Of a stretch of 7,504 nucleotides of DNA, positions 1 to 5,655 are shown one piece after another. The stretch's first letter is position 1. Every line of letters starts with the position of its first letter. The DNA is taken from positions 1 through 7,504 of the forward strand of contig JAHJUA010000099.1 of assembly GCA_018829425.1 (NCBI GenBank). Reading direction: 5' to 3'. Source of the DNA: Nanobdellota archaeon (GTDB taxonomy: Archaea; Nanobdellota; Nanobdellia; Pacearchaeales; GW2011-AR1). The notes under the pieces were generated by a model. It was not told the DNA's origin. It ran no database searches and saw only the letters and a program-made list of their open reading frames with translations. The position numbers and the translations under genes are program-made.

Positions 1-15
1 AATTTTTACTCCTTT

Positions 16-140
16 GGCTCTGTAGCTCAGGGTTTAGAGCGCTGCTCTCATGAAAGCAAATCCGAAAGGATTTCCATTGACTCAAAACAGGTTTGCTTTG
101 AGTGAGGCAGAGGTCGGGAGTTAAATTCTCCCCAGAGCCA
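16..140 (+). tRNA. tRNA with CAT anticodon (elongator Met or Ile2), intron-containing
   Basis: The spliced tRNA is 73 nt, joining 16-52 to 105-140. The 7-bp acceptor stem (16-22 with 133-139) is perfect, the D stem is 25-28 with 37-40, the anticodon stem is 42-46 with 106-110 (one G-U pair), and the 5-bp T stem (116-120 with 128-132) is perfect. The discriminator base is A140 and CCA is not encoded. Anticodon CAT is at 49-51. An initiator is unlikely because the anticodon stem lacks the three G-C pairs; elongator tRNA-Met and tRNA-Ile2 (C34 modified to read AUA) cannot be separated from sequence alone. Two oddities: base 37 is G, although ANN-decoding tRNAs usually have A37, and the T loop is TTAAATT, with A instead of C at position 56. 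The gene starts too close to the window edge for its promoter to be seen. Confidence 0.93.
53..104 (+). other. tRNA intron with canonical bulge-helix-bulge
   Basis: A 52-nt intron sits after tRNA position 37, the standard archaeal site. The splice junctions fold into a textbook bulge-helix-bulge. The exon CTCA (47-50) pairs with intron TGAG (99-102) as the 4-bp central helix. The two 3-nt bulges are both TGA (51-53 and 103-105), each cut as TG^A. The outer intron helix is 54-60 with 92-98 (7 bp). Inside the intron, 58-63 and 68-73 form a 6-bp stem with a GAAA tetraloop, which would compete with part of the outer helix. This is the substrate type cut by the EndA encoded at 1764-2288. Confidence 0.92.
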
Positions 141-176
141 TGTAGAATTCAACTCCAAGTCCTCACTTCGTTGCGG

Positions 177-196
177 ATACAAAGCAGGCTTTGTAT
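177..196 (+). repeat. perfect 9-bp inverted repeat
   Basis: ATACAAAGC (177-185) is followed after two bases by its exact reverse complement (188-196). As RNA this is an 8-bp hairpin with a CAGG tetraloop, lying just before the partial tRNA 3' copy. Its arms resemble the AAGCAAA/TTTGCTT arms of the tRNA intron, so it may be intron-derived. It has no following T tract, so a terminator role is not supported. Confidence 0.6.
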
Positions 197-197
197 A

Positions 198-222
198 GGG
201 AATTAAATTCTCTCCAGAGCCA
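198..222 (+). pseudogene. partial copy of the tRNA T arm and 3' acceptor strand
   Basis: This 25-nt block matches tRNA positions 116-140 at 23 of 25 bases. It keeps the odd TTAAATT loop and the acceptor strand CAGAGCC plus the discriminator A. The two changes (A202, T213) weaken the T stem. No anticodon arm or 5' half precedes it, so it is not a functional tRNA. It is a fragment left by duplication, or by recombination or integration at the tRNA 3' end. Confidence 0.8.
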
Positions 223-298
223 TAGTTCTTCTAGGGCTCTGCTCCTGCCCACGCTTGGTGTTAAATGAAGATTAGTCCATCGCGTAAACACTCTCTCC

Positions 299-309
299 GA
301 GCGTAGCGA
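299..309 (+). repeat. GAGCGTAGCGA motif, copy 1
   Basis: This 11-mer, identical to 7469-7479, lies just before the third tRNA-tail remnant. Both copies are in gene-free, G/C-richer intervals, suggesting a dispersed intergenic repeat. Confidence 0.4.
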
Positions 310-330
310 GGATACAGAGCCATTCATAAG

Positions 331-338
331 TTTAATAA
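331..338 (+). promoter_or_regulatory. TATA box for the 70-aa protein
   Basis: TTTAATAA is centred 26.5 nt upstream of the ATG at 361, the spacing expected when transcription starts at the start codon itself. No Shine-Dalgarno sequence is seen, so the mRNA is probably leaderless. Confidence 0.6.
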
Positions 339-360
339 ATCCTTTTTGTTTCTTTGTTAG

Positions 361-573
361 ATGGTGAATAGCACTCTTGTTGATGTTGCAATATTTCCTT
401 TGAACTCTTTGACTAATCTTGCCCAGGCGCTTGGAGGGCTTATTGCAGTTTCTATCATATTTGGGATAATTAATGTTTTGATGAATCGAAGAAGAGGAAG
501 AGAGTTGAAGAGAATAAGAGAAGATATTTCTTTGATAAAGAAGATTATTTCTGAGAAGAAAAAGAGAAAATAA
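361..573 (+). CDS. small single-helix membrane protein, function unknown
   Basis: This 70-aa protein has a short polar N terminus, one hydrophobic helix at about residues 22-41 (rich in Ala, Gly, Ile, Val), then a highly basic segment with three consecutive Arg at 43-45 and a charged amphipathic tail that could form a coiled coil. The positive-inside rule puts the basic tail in the cytoplasm. I recognise no family. The start is supported by a TATA box 26 nt upstream. The stop codon abuts the stop of rps17e on the other strand with no bases between. A regulatory or scaffolding membrane role is possible but nothing shows it. Confidence 0.75.
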   Translation: MVNSTLVDVAIFPLNSLTNLAQALGGLIAVSIIFGIINVLMNRRRGRELKRIREDISLIKKIISEKKKRK

Positions 574-774
574 TTAAGCGTTAGCTTCGGCTTCTTTCTG
601 TTTTTGCCTTTCAAATCTTACAAGGAATCCTGCTACTTGGTTTCTTATTTTTTTACTAGGCATAGTTTCCCCTAGAATTTCCTTATTTTTATCAAAGTTA
701 TCACTAAATTGAATTCCTCTTTTTTCAAGCTCCTTGCCTGTTCTTTTTATCTGTTTGGATTTTATCTTTCCCAT
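574..774 (-). CDS. rps17e: 30S ribosomal protein S17e
   Basis: This is a 66-aa protein of the archaeal/eukaryotic small-subunit family S17e, absent from bacteria. The N-terminal run MGKIKSKQIKRTGKEL, the central NFDKNKEIL and the helix PSKKIRNQVAGFLVRF match the family's conserved blocks in order, and the length is typical of archaeal members. The protein is strongly basic with an acidic, alanine-containing tail. The start at 774 is supported by a TATA box centred 26.5 nt upstream, lying in the short gap after the winged-helix gene, so rps17e has its own promoter although it follows that gene on the same strand. Confidence 0.92.
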   Translation of the reverse strand: MGKIKSKQIKRTGKELEKRGIQFSDNFDKNKEILGETMPSKKIRNQVAGFLVRFERQKQKEAEANA

Positions 775-797
775 TGTAAAAGTTGTTCCTGTGCGTT

Positions 798-805
798 TTT
801 AAATA
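798..805 (-). promoter_or_regulatory. TATA box for rps17e
   Basis: Read on the minus strand, TATTTAAA is centred about 26-27 nt upstream of the rps17e ATG (774). It lies immediately after the stop codon of the upstream gene (809-811). A leaderless transcript is implied. Confidence 0.7.
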
Positions 806-808
806 TTG

Positions 809-1711
809 TCATTCGATCTCCCCTACTGAACTTAAATTTTTTACAGCCTTAAGTAAGTCTCCCGTTCTTTTGAGGAGCGTCCCATTGCCTAAAACAATGT
901 AGGGGATATTTCCAAATTCTTCAGCTTTTTTTGAAGCTTTAATAATATCTCCCTCGCTGATTCTTCTTTTATTATATGCGACGAGAACCTTCTCAATTCC
1001 GGCTTCTCTGACTTTGAGTATGGTCTCATTTTTATTGAATACTAAAATATCCACCATCTCTATTGATTTTTTTGCAAGAGATTCTTTTACCTTCATGAAG
1101 AAATTGTTTTCTTTCTGAGAGTCCTTTTTCTTTGGCCTTTTATTCTTTTGAACTTTTTTGATTTTATTCTCTTCAACAGGTTCGTCAAATATTCCTAGTT
1201 CTTGATTTTGTTTTGGAGGTATTTCTTTTGGCGGTTTTTCTTGAACTTGAGGTATTTCTTTTGGAATTTCTTCTTCAGGTTTAGGGGCTTGTGGTTTTTC
1301 GGGTATATTAAAGAATCTCCATTCTAGTTCTTCGCTTCCTTGTCTTCTAAACGGAATCGCGAAATCTTTTATTTCTCTAAGAGCGACCCTTATCGCAGGT
1401 TCTTGTTCCAAATCTTTCAAAGTTCCTTTCTCTTTGAGCAGAATGAAAGCATCCTTTTCTCTACTCTTAAGATGATGTGCGAATCTTTCAAGCATTTTTT
1501 CCTGGCCCGGAACAAAATAAAGAGAGGAACTTCCGATTCTCATATCGCTTGTTTTAATACTTTTTTCAGAAAGAATTTCTGACAGAAATGCAGAAGTGAA
1601 AAGAATGCTTAATCCGGCTTCTTTGGCAATGTGCACTGGGAGACTGGGGCCTGTTCTTCTGATGAATGCAACAATTTTTTCTTTTATCTGAGAAGTGTCT
1701 TGTGCGGGCAT
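809..1711 (-). CDS. winged-helix protein with Pro/Glu/Lys linker and nuclease-like C-terminal domain
   Basis: This 300-aa protein has three parts. Residues 1-70 look like a winged helix-turn-helix: an initial helix, then LPVHIAKEAGLS as helix-turn-helix, then a wing around residues 57-67. Residues 75-135 may be a second small helical/winged domain. Residues 136-200 are a low-complexity linker of Pro, Glu and Lys. Residues 205-295 form an alpha/beta domain whose strand order (VDILVFNK, KVLVAYNKRR, YIVLGNG) recalls the restriction-endonuclease-like (PD-(D/E)XK) fold. A clear catalytic acid pair plus Lys is not evident, so it may bind nucleic acid without cutting. The start at 1711 is supported by a TATA box 26 nt upstream. 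The likely role is DNA or RNA binding, possibly regulatory; the target is unknown. Confidence 0.8.
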   Translation of the reverse strand: MPAQDTSQIKEKIVAFIRRTGPSLPVHIAKEAGLSILFTSAFLSEILSEKSIKTSDMRIGSSSLYFVPGQEKMLERFAHHLKSREKDAFILLKEKGTLKDLEQEPAIRVALREIKDFAIPFRRQGSEELEWRFFNIPEKPQAPKPEEEIPKEIPQVQEKPPKEIPPKQNQELGIFDEPVEENKIKKVQKNKRPKKKDSQKENNFFMKVKESLAKKSIEMVDILVFNKNETILKVREAGIEKVLVAYNKRRISEGDIIKASKKAEEFGNIPYIVLGNGTLLKRTGDLLKAVKNLSSVGEIE

Positions 1712-1733
1712 AATTGAAGTAAATATGAGAAGG

Positions 1734-1741
1734 TTATAAAG
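1734..1741 (-). promoter_or_regulatory. TATA box for the winged-helix protein
   Basis: Minus-strand CTTTATAA is centred about 26 nt upstream of the ATG at 1711, inside the 52-nt gap after endA. The gene therefore has its own leaderless promoter rather than depending only on endA read-through. Confidence 0.7.
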
Positions 1742-1763
1742 ATTTTTATGTTTCTAACGATGA

Positions 1764-2288
1764 TTACGGTTTTATCCATTTCACTTCGTAATAGCTCACG
1801 TCGCCTTCTTCATCGACTATCGAGAGGAGAAGATTTTTCTTCGTGCTGTGTGCGACTCTGTTTTTTGCGGAGAAGTCGTGCCAGGTGAAGGTTCTTGATT
1901 CGTTGTCGCAGAAGACAACCCATTTGGCGTGTTTTTTTCCTGGCTTCGAACCCTTCTCATAAACTCTGAAATCCGCGCCGAACTTCAAAGCAGTTTTGAC
2001 GACGTAGCCTCTTTCACGAAGGTCTTTGAAAACAGGATATTTTATCAGGATTCTCTTGTCTATTCTTTGCAGTTTTTTTATTAAACTTTCAAAAGAAACT
2101 TTCTTGTTTCCTGAAACCACAGACATTCTGTTTTTTTCAACTAAAAGTAGCGCTTCCGAAAGAGAATATTGGATTTTTTCCCCGATTGGTTCGCCGAAGT
2201 GGCTTTTTTTGTGAAGAGAGAATGCTTCTGAGGAATTGCTCGAGATGTTTTCTCTTAGAATGTGCGCTTGTATTTTGTCTTTATTCAT
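1764..2288 (-). CDS. endA: tRNA-splicing endonuclease EndA
   Basis: EndA cuts pre-tRNA at both ends of bulge-helix-bulge introns, leaving 2',3'-cyclic phosphate and 5'-OH ends. This copy is 174 aa, the size of the single-unit archaeal enzyme that works as a homotetramer. The catalytic triad is visible: Tyr110 (in ADFRVYEKG), His120 (in KKHAKWVV) and Lys151 (in STKKNLLL). The spacings of 10 and 31 residues match those of the Methanocaldococcus jannaschii triad (Y115/H125/K156). The acidic DEEGDVSYYEVKW block near the C terminus is the family's subunit-contact loop and last strand. The N-terminal ~75 residues are the less conserved domain. It is divergent from leuS with a shared TATA box. Its substrate type, a tRNA with a canonical intron, is in this same window at 16-140. 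Confidence 0.95.
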   Translation of the reverse strand: MNKDKIQAHILRENISSNSSEAFSLHKKSHFGEPIGEKIQYSLSEALLLVEKNRMSVVSGNKKVSFESLIKKLQRIDKRILIKYPVFKDLRERGYVVKTALKFGADFRVYEKGSKPGKKHAKWVVFCDNESRTFTWHDFSAKNRVAHSTKKNLLLSIVDEEGDVSYYEVKWIKP

Positions 2289-2310
2289 TCTTTAATATGT
2301 TAATGATAAT

Positions 2311-2318
2311 ATTTAAAA
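2311..2318. promoter_or_regulatory. shared bidirectional TATA box, endA/leuS
   Basis: ATTTAAAA contains the palindrome TTTAAA (2312-2317). Its centre, 2314.5, is exactly 26.5 nt from the A of the endA ATG (2288, minus) and 26.5 nt from the A of the leuS ATG (2341, plus). One near-palindromic box can therefore position initiation at both start codons, giving two leaderless transcripts. No other TATA-like sequence in this gap lies at the right distance. Confidence 0.75.
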
Positions 2319-2340
2319 GTTGCTGACGTGTTCTTCTTCT

Positions 2341-4830
2341 ATGGCTAAAGCTAATTATGATTTTAATAAGATTGAAGCGAAATGGATGAAGAAGTGGGAT
2401 TCTGCGAAAGTTTTTGAGGTTAAGAAAAGCAAAAAGAAAAAGTTTTACGTTCTTGATATGTTTCCTTATCCTTCCGCAACAGGTTTGCACATAGGTCATG
2501 CATTCGTTTTTTCTTTAGGAGATATCTTTGCGCGATTTAAGAGGCTTCAAGGTTATAATGTTCTTTATCCGATAGGGTATGATGCTCTTGGGCTTCCTGC
2601 GGAGAACGCTGCGATTAAAGCGAAGACGCATCCTAAGGAATACACAAAGAAGTCGATTGCGAATTTTATGAAGCAGCAGAAGGCGATGGGTTGGAGTTAT
2701 GATTGGAGTCGGATGGTGAATACTTCCGATTCAGATTTTTACAAATGGGACCAATGGATTTTTCTTAAGATGTATGAAAAAGGTTTGGCTTACAGGAAAA
2801 AATCTTCTGTGAATTGGTGTCCAAAGTGCCAGACGGTTCTTGCGAATGAGCAAGTTCACGATGGAAAATGTTGGAGACACGAAGATACTAATGTTGAGGT
2901 TAAACACCTTGACCAATGGTATTTGAAAATAACTGATTACGCGCAGGAGCTTCTTGATGGTTTGGAAAAATTGAATTGGAGCGAGAATGCGAAAACTCGC
3001 CAGAGAAATTGGATTGGTCGTAGCGAAGGAAGCGAAATTCTTTTCGAGATAAACGGAAAAAAATGGCCAGTGTTTACGACGCGACCTGATACGATTTTTG
3101 GAGTTACGTTTTTAGTTGTTTCAGCTCAGCACTCCGAACTAATGGAACTTGTTTCTGATGAACAGAAAGAAGAAGTCAAAAAGTTTTTGAAGAAATTGAA
3201 AGGTGTTTCTGAAAAGCAGATGGAAGACGCGGAGAAGGAAGGCGTTTTTACTGGAAGCTATGCCTTGAATCCAGCTAATGGCGAAAAGATTCCGGTTTAT
3301 GCTGGGAATTTTGTCGTCGCTGATTATGGTTCCGGGATGGTGATGGCAGTTCCGGCTCACGACAAGAGAGATTTTGAGTTCGCGGAGAAATATGGGATTC
3401 CAATCAAAGTTGTTGTTGAACCAAAGGATTATGAAATTTATGAAAGGAACGGGCAGATACCTCAAGCCTACGAAGGAGAAGGAAGTCTTGTGAATTCTGG
3501 AGAATTTAATGAAATGGAAAGTGGGAAGGTTAGAGAAGAGATTACAAAATTTTTGGAGAAGAAGAAACTTGGGAAAAAGAAAGTTCAGTTCCGCCTTAGG
3601 GATTGGCTGATTTCAAGACAGAGATATTGGGGGACTCCAATTCCAATGGTTTATTGTGATGAATGTGGTGTTGTGCCTGTTGAAGAAAAAGATTTGCCTA
3701 TTGTTCTTCCGGATAAAGTAACTTTTGGAAAAGGAAATCCTTTGACTACAAATGAAAAATGGATTAAGACTAAATGTCCAAAATGTGGAAATAAAAATGG
3801 AAAAAGAGAGACAGATACTATGGACACTTTTGCGAACTCTTCTTGGTATTACTTGAGATATACTGATCCGAAGAATGAGAAAAAGATTTTCAATTCTGAT
3901 GATGCGAATTATTGGGCTCCAATAGATCAGTATATTGGTGGGCCAGAGCATATCACGATGCACCTTATTTATGCGAGATTTTATACAAAGTTCCTTAGAG
4001 ATTTGGGACTTTTGAATTTTGATGAACCTGCTACAAGATATTTTACGCAGGGAATAATTCACGGCAGCGACGGTGAAAAGATGTCAAAGTCGCGAGGAAA
4101 TGTTGTTGAACCTTTAGAGACAATAAAAAGATTTGGAGCAGATAGTCTGAGACTTGCATTAGTAAGCTTAGCTTCCCCGGAGAATGATACAGTGTGGGAT
4201 GAGAAAATTGTTGAAGGAAGTTCTAAATTTTTGAGAAGAGTTTATGATTATTTCTCCAATTTCAATCCAGGAAAAATTGATCCTAAAATTGAGAGTAAAA
4301 TTAATAAGACCATTAGGGAGATTTCAGACAATGTGGAAAATTTCAAACATAATCTTGCAGTTATAAAACTGAGGCAATTGTTTGATTCGTTTTCTGACAA
4401 GAATCTTGATAAAAAAACTGCGGAGAAATTCTTGCTGATGCTCCATGTTTATTGTCCTTTCATAACGGAGGAACTTTGGGAGAAACTTGGAAATAAAAAT
4501 TTTATAAGTCTCTGGAGTTGGCCAAAAGTTGAAGAGAAAAAAATTAATGATAAGTTTGAGAAAGAAGATGAAATTGTGAAGAAAGTTGTTGATGATATAA
4601 ATAATATTAAGAAGGTTTTGAAAAAAGATAAAGTTAAAGTTAGTTTGTATGCGATTCCGTCGGAAGTTGAACTTTTAAGAAACGAAAGTGAGACGATAAA
4701 AACTTTGTCAGGTTCTGCAGTTCTTGAAGTTTATGCGGTTAATGATGCTAAGGTCAAGTCTGGTGAAGCCGACCCCGAAGGAAAAGCGAAGAAGGCGAAG
4801 CCCGGCAAACCTGGGATTTATTTGGAGTGA
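2341..4830 (+). CDS. leuS: leucyl-tRNA synthetase, bacterial type
   Basis: This 829-aa class I synthetase charges tRNA-Leu with leucine and edits mischarged tRNA. The sequence shows HIGH at 50-53, the block GYDALGLPAENAAIK, a zinc site C160/C163/C177/H180, the CP1 editing domain with TTRPDT at 246-251 and the conserved editing Asp (D344 in VPAHDKRDFEFA), a second Cys pair set C439/C442 and C479/C482, the DWLISRQRYWGTPIP block at 421, and KMSKS at 580-584. A helical anticodon-binding domain and a small C-terminal domain follow. CP1 sits after the zinc module, and the blocks resemble bacterial enzymes such as that of Thermus rather than the longer archaeal type. Only about 9 residues separate FTQG from KMSKS, so the leucine-specific domain of many bacterial enzymes is missing. 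Met at 2341 is chosen over a TTG at 2320 because of the TATA spacing. Confidence 0.96.
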   Translation: MAKANYDFNKIEAKWMKKWDSAKVFEVKKSKKKKFYVLDMFPYPSATGLHIGHAFVFSLGDIFARFKRLQGYNVLYPIGYDALGLPAENAAIKAKTHPKEYTKKSIANFMKQQKAMGWSYDWSRMVNTSDSDFYKWDQWIFLKMYEKGLAYRKKSSVNWCPKCQTVLANEQVHDGKCWRHEDTNVEVKHLDQWYLKITDYAQELLDGLEKLNWSENAKTRQRNWIGRSEGSEILFEINGKKWPVFTTRPDTIFGVTFLVVSAQHSELMELVSDEQKEEVKKFLKKLKGVSEKQMEDAEKEGVFTGSYALNPANGEKIPVYAGNFVVADYGSGMVMAVPAHDKRDFEFAEKYGIPIKVVVEPKDYEIYERNGQIPQAYEGEGSLVNSGEFNEMESGKVREEITKFLEKKKLGKKKVQFRLRDWLISRQRYWGTPIPMVYCDECGVVPVEEKDLPIVLPDKVTFGKGNPLTTNEKWIKTKCPKCGNKNGKRETDTMDTFANSSWYYLRYTDPKNEKKIFNSDDANYWAPIDQYIGGPEHITMHLIYARFYTKFLRDLGLLNFDEPATRYFTQGIIHGSDGEKMSKSRGNVVEPLETIKRFGADSLRLALVSLASPENDTVWDEKIVEGSSKFLRRVYDYFSNFNPGKIDPKIESKINKTIREISDNVENFKHNLAVIKLRQLFDSFSDKNLDKKTAEKFLLMLHVYCPFITEELWEKLGNKNFISLWSWPKVEEKKINDKFEKEDEIVKKVVDDINNIKKVLKKDKVKVSLYAIPSEVELLRNESETIKTLSGSAVLEVYAVNDAKVKSGEADPEGKAKKAKPGKPGIYLE
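4804..4830 (+). repeat. direct repeat copy 1: 3' end of leuS
   Basis: These are the last eight codons plus stop of leuS, encoding GKPGIYLE. They recur at 5656-5682 with 25 of 27 bases identical. Both differences fall in third codon positions (GGC/GGA and CCT/CCC) and leave the peptide unchanged. Confidence 0.85.
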
Positions 4831-4834
4831 TTTT

Positions 4835-4856
4835 GTTACCTTTATAAAAAGATAAC
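4835..4856 (+). other. weak hairpin after leuS
   Basis: GTTA (4835-4838) pairs with TAAC (4853-4856) and CTTT (4840-4843) with AAAG (4848-4851), with one C-A mismatch and an ATAA loop. It begins 4 nt after the leuS stop. A 3' processing or terminator-like role is possible, but no U tract follows directly. Confidence 0.35.
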
Positions 4857-4866
4857 AGAAGAAAAG

Positions 4867-4874
4867 TTTATAAA
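4867..4874 (+). promoter_or_regulatory. TATA box for the 225-aa protein
   Basis: TTTATAAA is preceded by purine-rich GAAAAG (a possible BRE). It is centred 25.5 nt upstream of the ATG at 4896, implying a leaderless transcript independent of leuS. Confidence 0.75.
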
Positions 4875-4895
4875 GTTCTTTTTTCTTGGATTTTC

Positions 4896-5573
4896 ATGAA
4901 AGCGAAAATTGGAAAATCATATTTGACCGAAATTCCTCACAAAGGTAGCGAGATTACGTTCCAGCATCCTGCATTTAGAGGAACTTATGGAAGTGTTGCG
5001 GAACAAATCGACAGCGAAGGTTTGCAAAGACCGAATTCTGCGCAAACAGCTTCGTTGGTTTACGATGTCTTTCAGAATCCAGAAGGGCAATATGAATCTG
5101 AAATAATTGATATTTTGAATAAGAGATGGTTTTTGGAATTCACAGGAAATCTTTATCTTCCTAAATCAAACGATGGAGTGAATAATGGAGTTATTTTGGA
5201 AACTAATCCTCAAATTACAAACGGAAGATTGGATATGGATAGACAATCTCTTGTAAGAAGATTGCAGGAAAATGATTCTTCAGTGAAGTTTGTTCCCTTC
5301 GGTTTTAAGACTGGAGAGCAAACCACAAGAGAATTAAAGAAGAATCCTTATATTGTTGCAAGATACGGCGAAGAAGGAGCCGAAAAAGTTGCAGAAGTTG
5401 CTTCAAAATCCAAGTATGACCCGAGAGTATGGAGTTTTGAATCTGTTGATGAAGAGAAACAGAGAATGTCTGTTTTGGACAGGGGCTGGGTCTTTGGCTA
5501 CAGGCTGAATGTCTTTGGTTACATTTGGAGCGACTACGTTGATGGTCATGCTTTTGGGGTAAGTTCCAAATAA
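4896..5573 (+). CDS. unrecognised 225-aa soluble protein
   Basis: I do not recognise this family. The protein has no signal peptide, no membrane helix and no Cys. It has a mixed alpha/beta look with several motif-like blocks: HPAFRGTYGSVAEQI (residues 24-38), EFTGNLYLPK (81-90), NNGVILETNP (96-105), VKFVPFGFKTGEQ (130-142), ARYGEEGAEKVAEVA (155-169) and an aromatic C-terminal part (residues 179-219) ending with DYVDGHAFGVS. The start is fixed by a strong TATA box 26 nt upstream. The gene lies between the end of leuS and a second copy of the last leuS codons (5656-5682), so it may have arrived as an inserted unit. The high content of Gly, aromatic and charged residues suggests a folded globular protein; no catalytic motif can be assigned. 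Confidence 0.85.
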   Translation: MKAKIGKSYLTEIPHKGSEITFQHPAFRGTYGSVAEQIDSEGLQRPNSAQTASLVYDVFQNPEGQYESEIIDILNKRWFLEFTGNLYLPKSNDGVNNGVILETNPQITNGRLDMDRQSLVRRLQENDSSVKFVPFGFKTGEQTTRELKKNPYIVARYGEEGAEKVAEVASKSKYDPRVWSFESVDEEKQRMSVLDRGWVFGYRLNVFGYIWSDYVDGHAFGVSSK

Positions 5574-5623
5574 AAGTGAATAAGGTTTTGCTCGCTTTGT
5601 AAGTGATTAAGACTCGCACAAAA

Positions 5624-5631
5624 TTTTTAAA
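5624..5631 (+). promoter_or_regulatory. possible TATA box in the intergenic region
   Basis: TTTTTAAA is centred about 25-27 nt upstream of GTG 5653, which would start a nine-codon frame through the displaced leuS tail. The T-rich stretch just after it (5634-5644) could equally be the terminator of the 225-aa gene. The assignment is uncertain. Confidence 0.3.
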
Positions 5632-5655
5632 GCTTTTTTGTTCTATGATATTGTG

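Larger units (their letters stand above)
133..323 (+). repeat. three copies of CAGAGCCAT from the tRNA 3' end
   Basis: The 9-mer CAGAGCCAT occurs at 133-141 (the real tRNA 3' end plus one base), 215-223 and 315-323, spaced 82 and 100 nt apart. The matching 5' acceptor strand GGCTCTG also reappears at 235-241, giving a 7-bp inverted repeat with 215-221. GGATAC precedes the second and third copies (175-180 and 310-315). The stretch 141-330 holds no plausible ORF. It looks like decayed tRNA-derived sequence, as found where elements integrate and excise repeatedly at a tRNA 3' end. Confidence 0.65.

Noticed and set aside
141..222. Split tRNA 3' half (trans-spliced tRNA)
   Set aside because: The fragment has no anticodon-stem strand and its T stem is mispaired, so it does not look like a functional half.
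164..310. CRISPR-like array from the CAGAGCCAT repeats
   Set aside because: The repeats are only 9 nt, unevenly spaced and derived from the tRNA 3' end; no cas genes are present.
235..322. Second tRNA gene between GGCTCTG and CAGAGCC
   Set aside because: The ends would pair as a 7-bp acceptor stem, but no T arm precedes CAGAGCC, and no D or anticodon arm can be drawn. Treated as tRNA-derived debris.
2320..2340. Upstream TTG start for leuS
   Set aside because: It would add seven non-conserved residues and lie only 5-6 nt after the TATA box centre; the ATG at 2341 has the standard 26-nt spacing.
3613..4062. 149-aa minus-strand ORF inside leuS
   Set aside because: Antisense shadow of a strongly conserved synthetase region, with no promoter and low-complexity Ile/Ser-rich translation.
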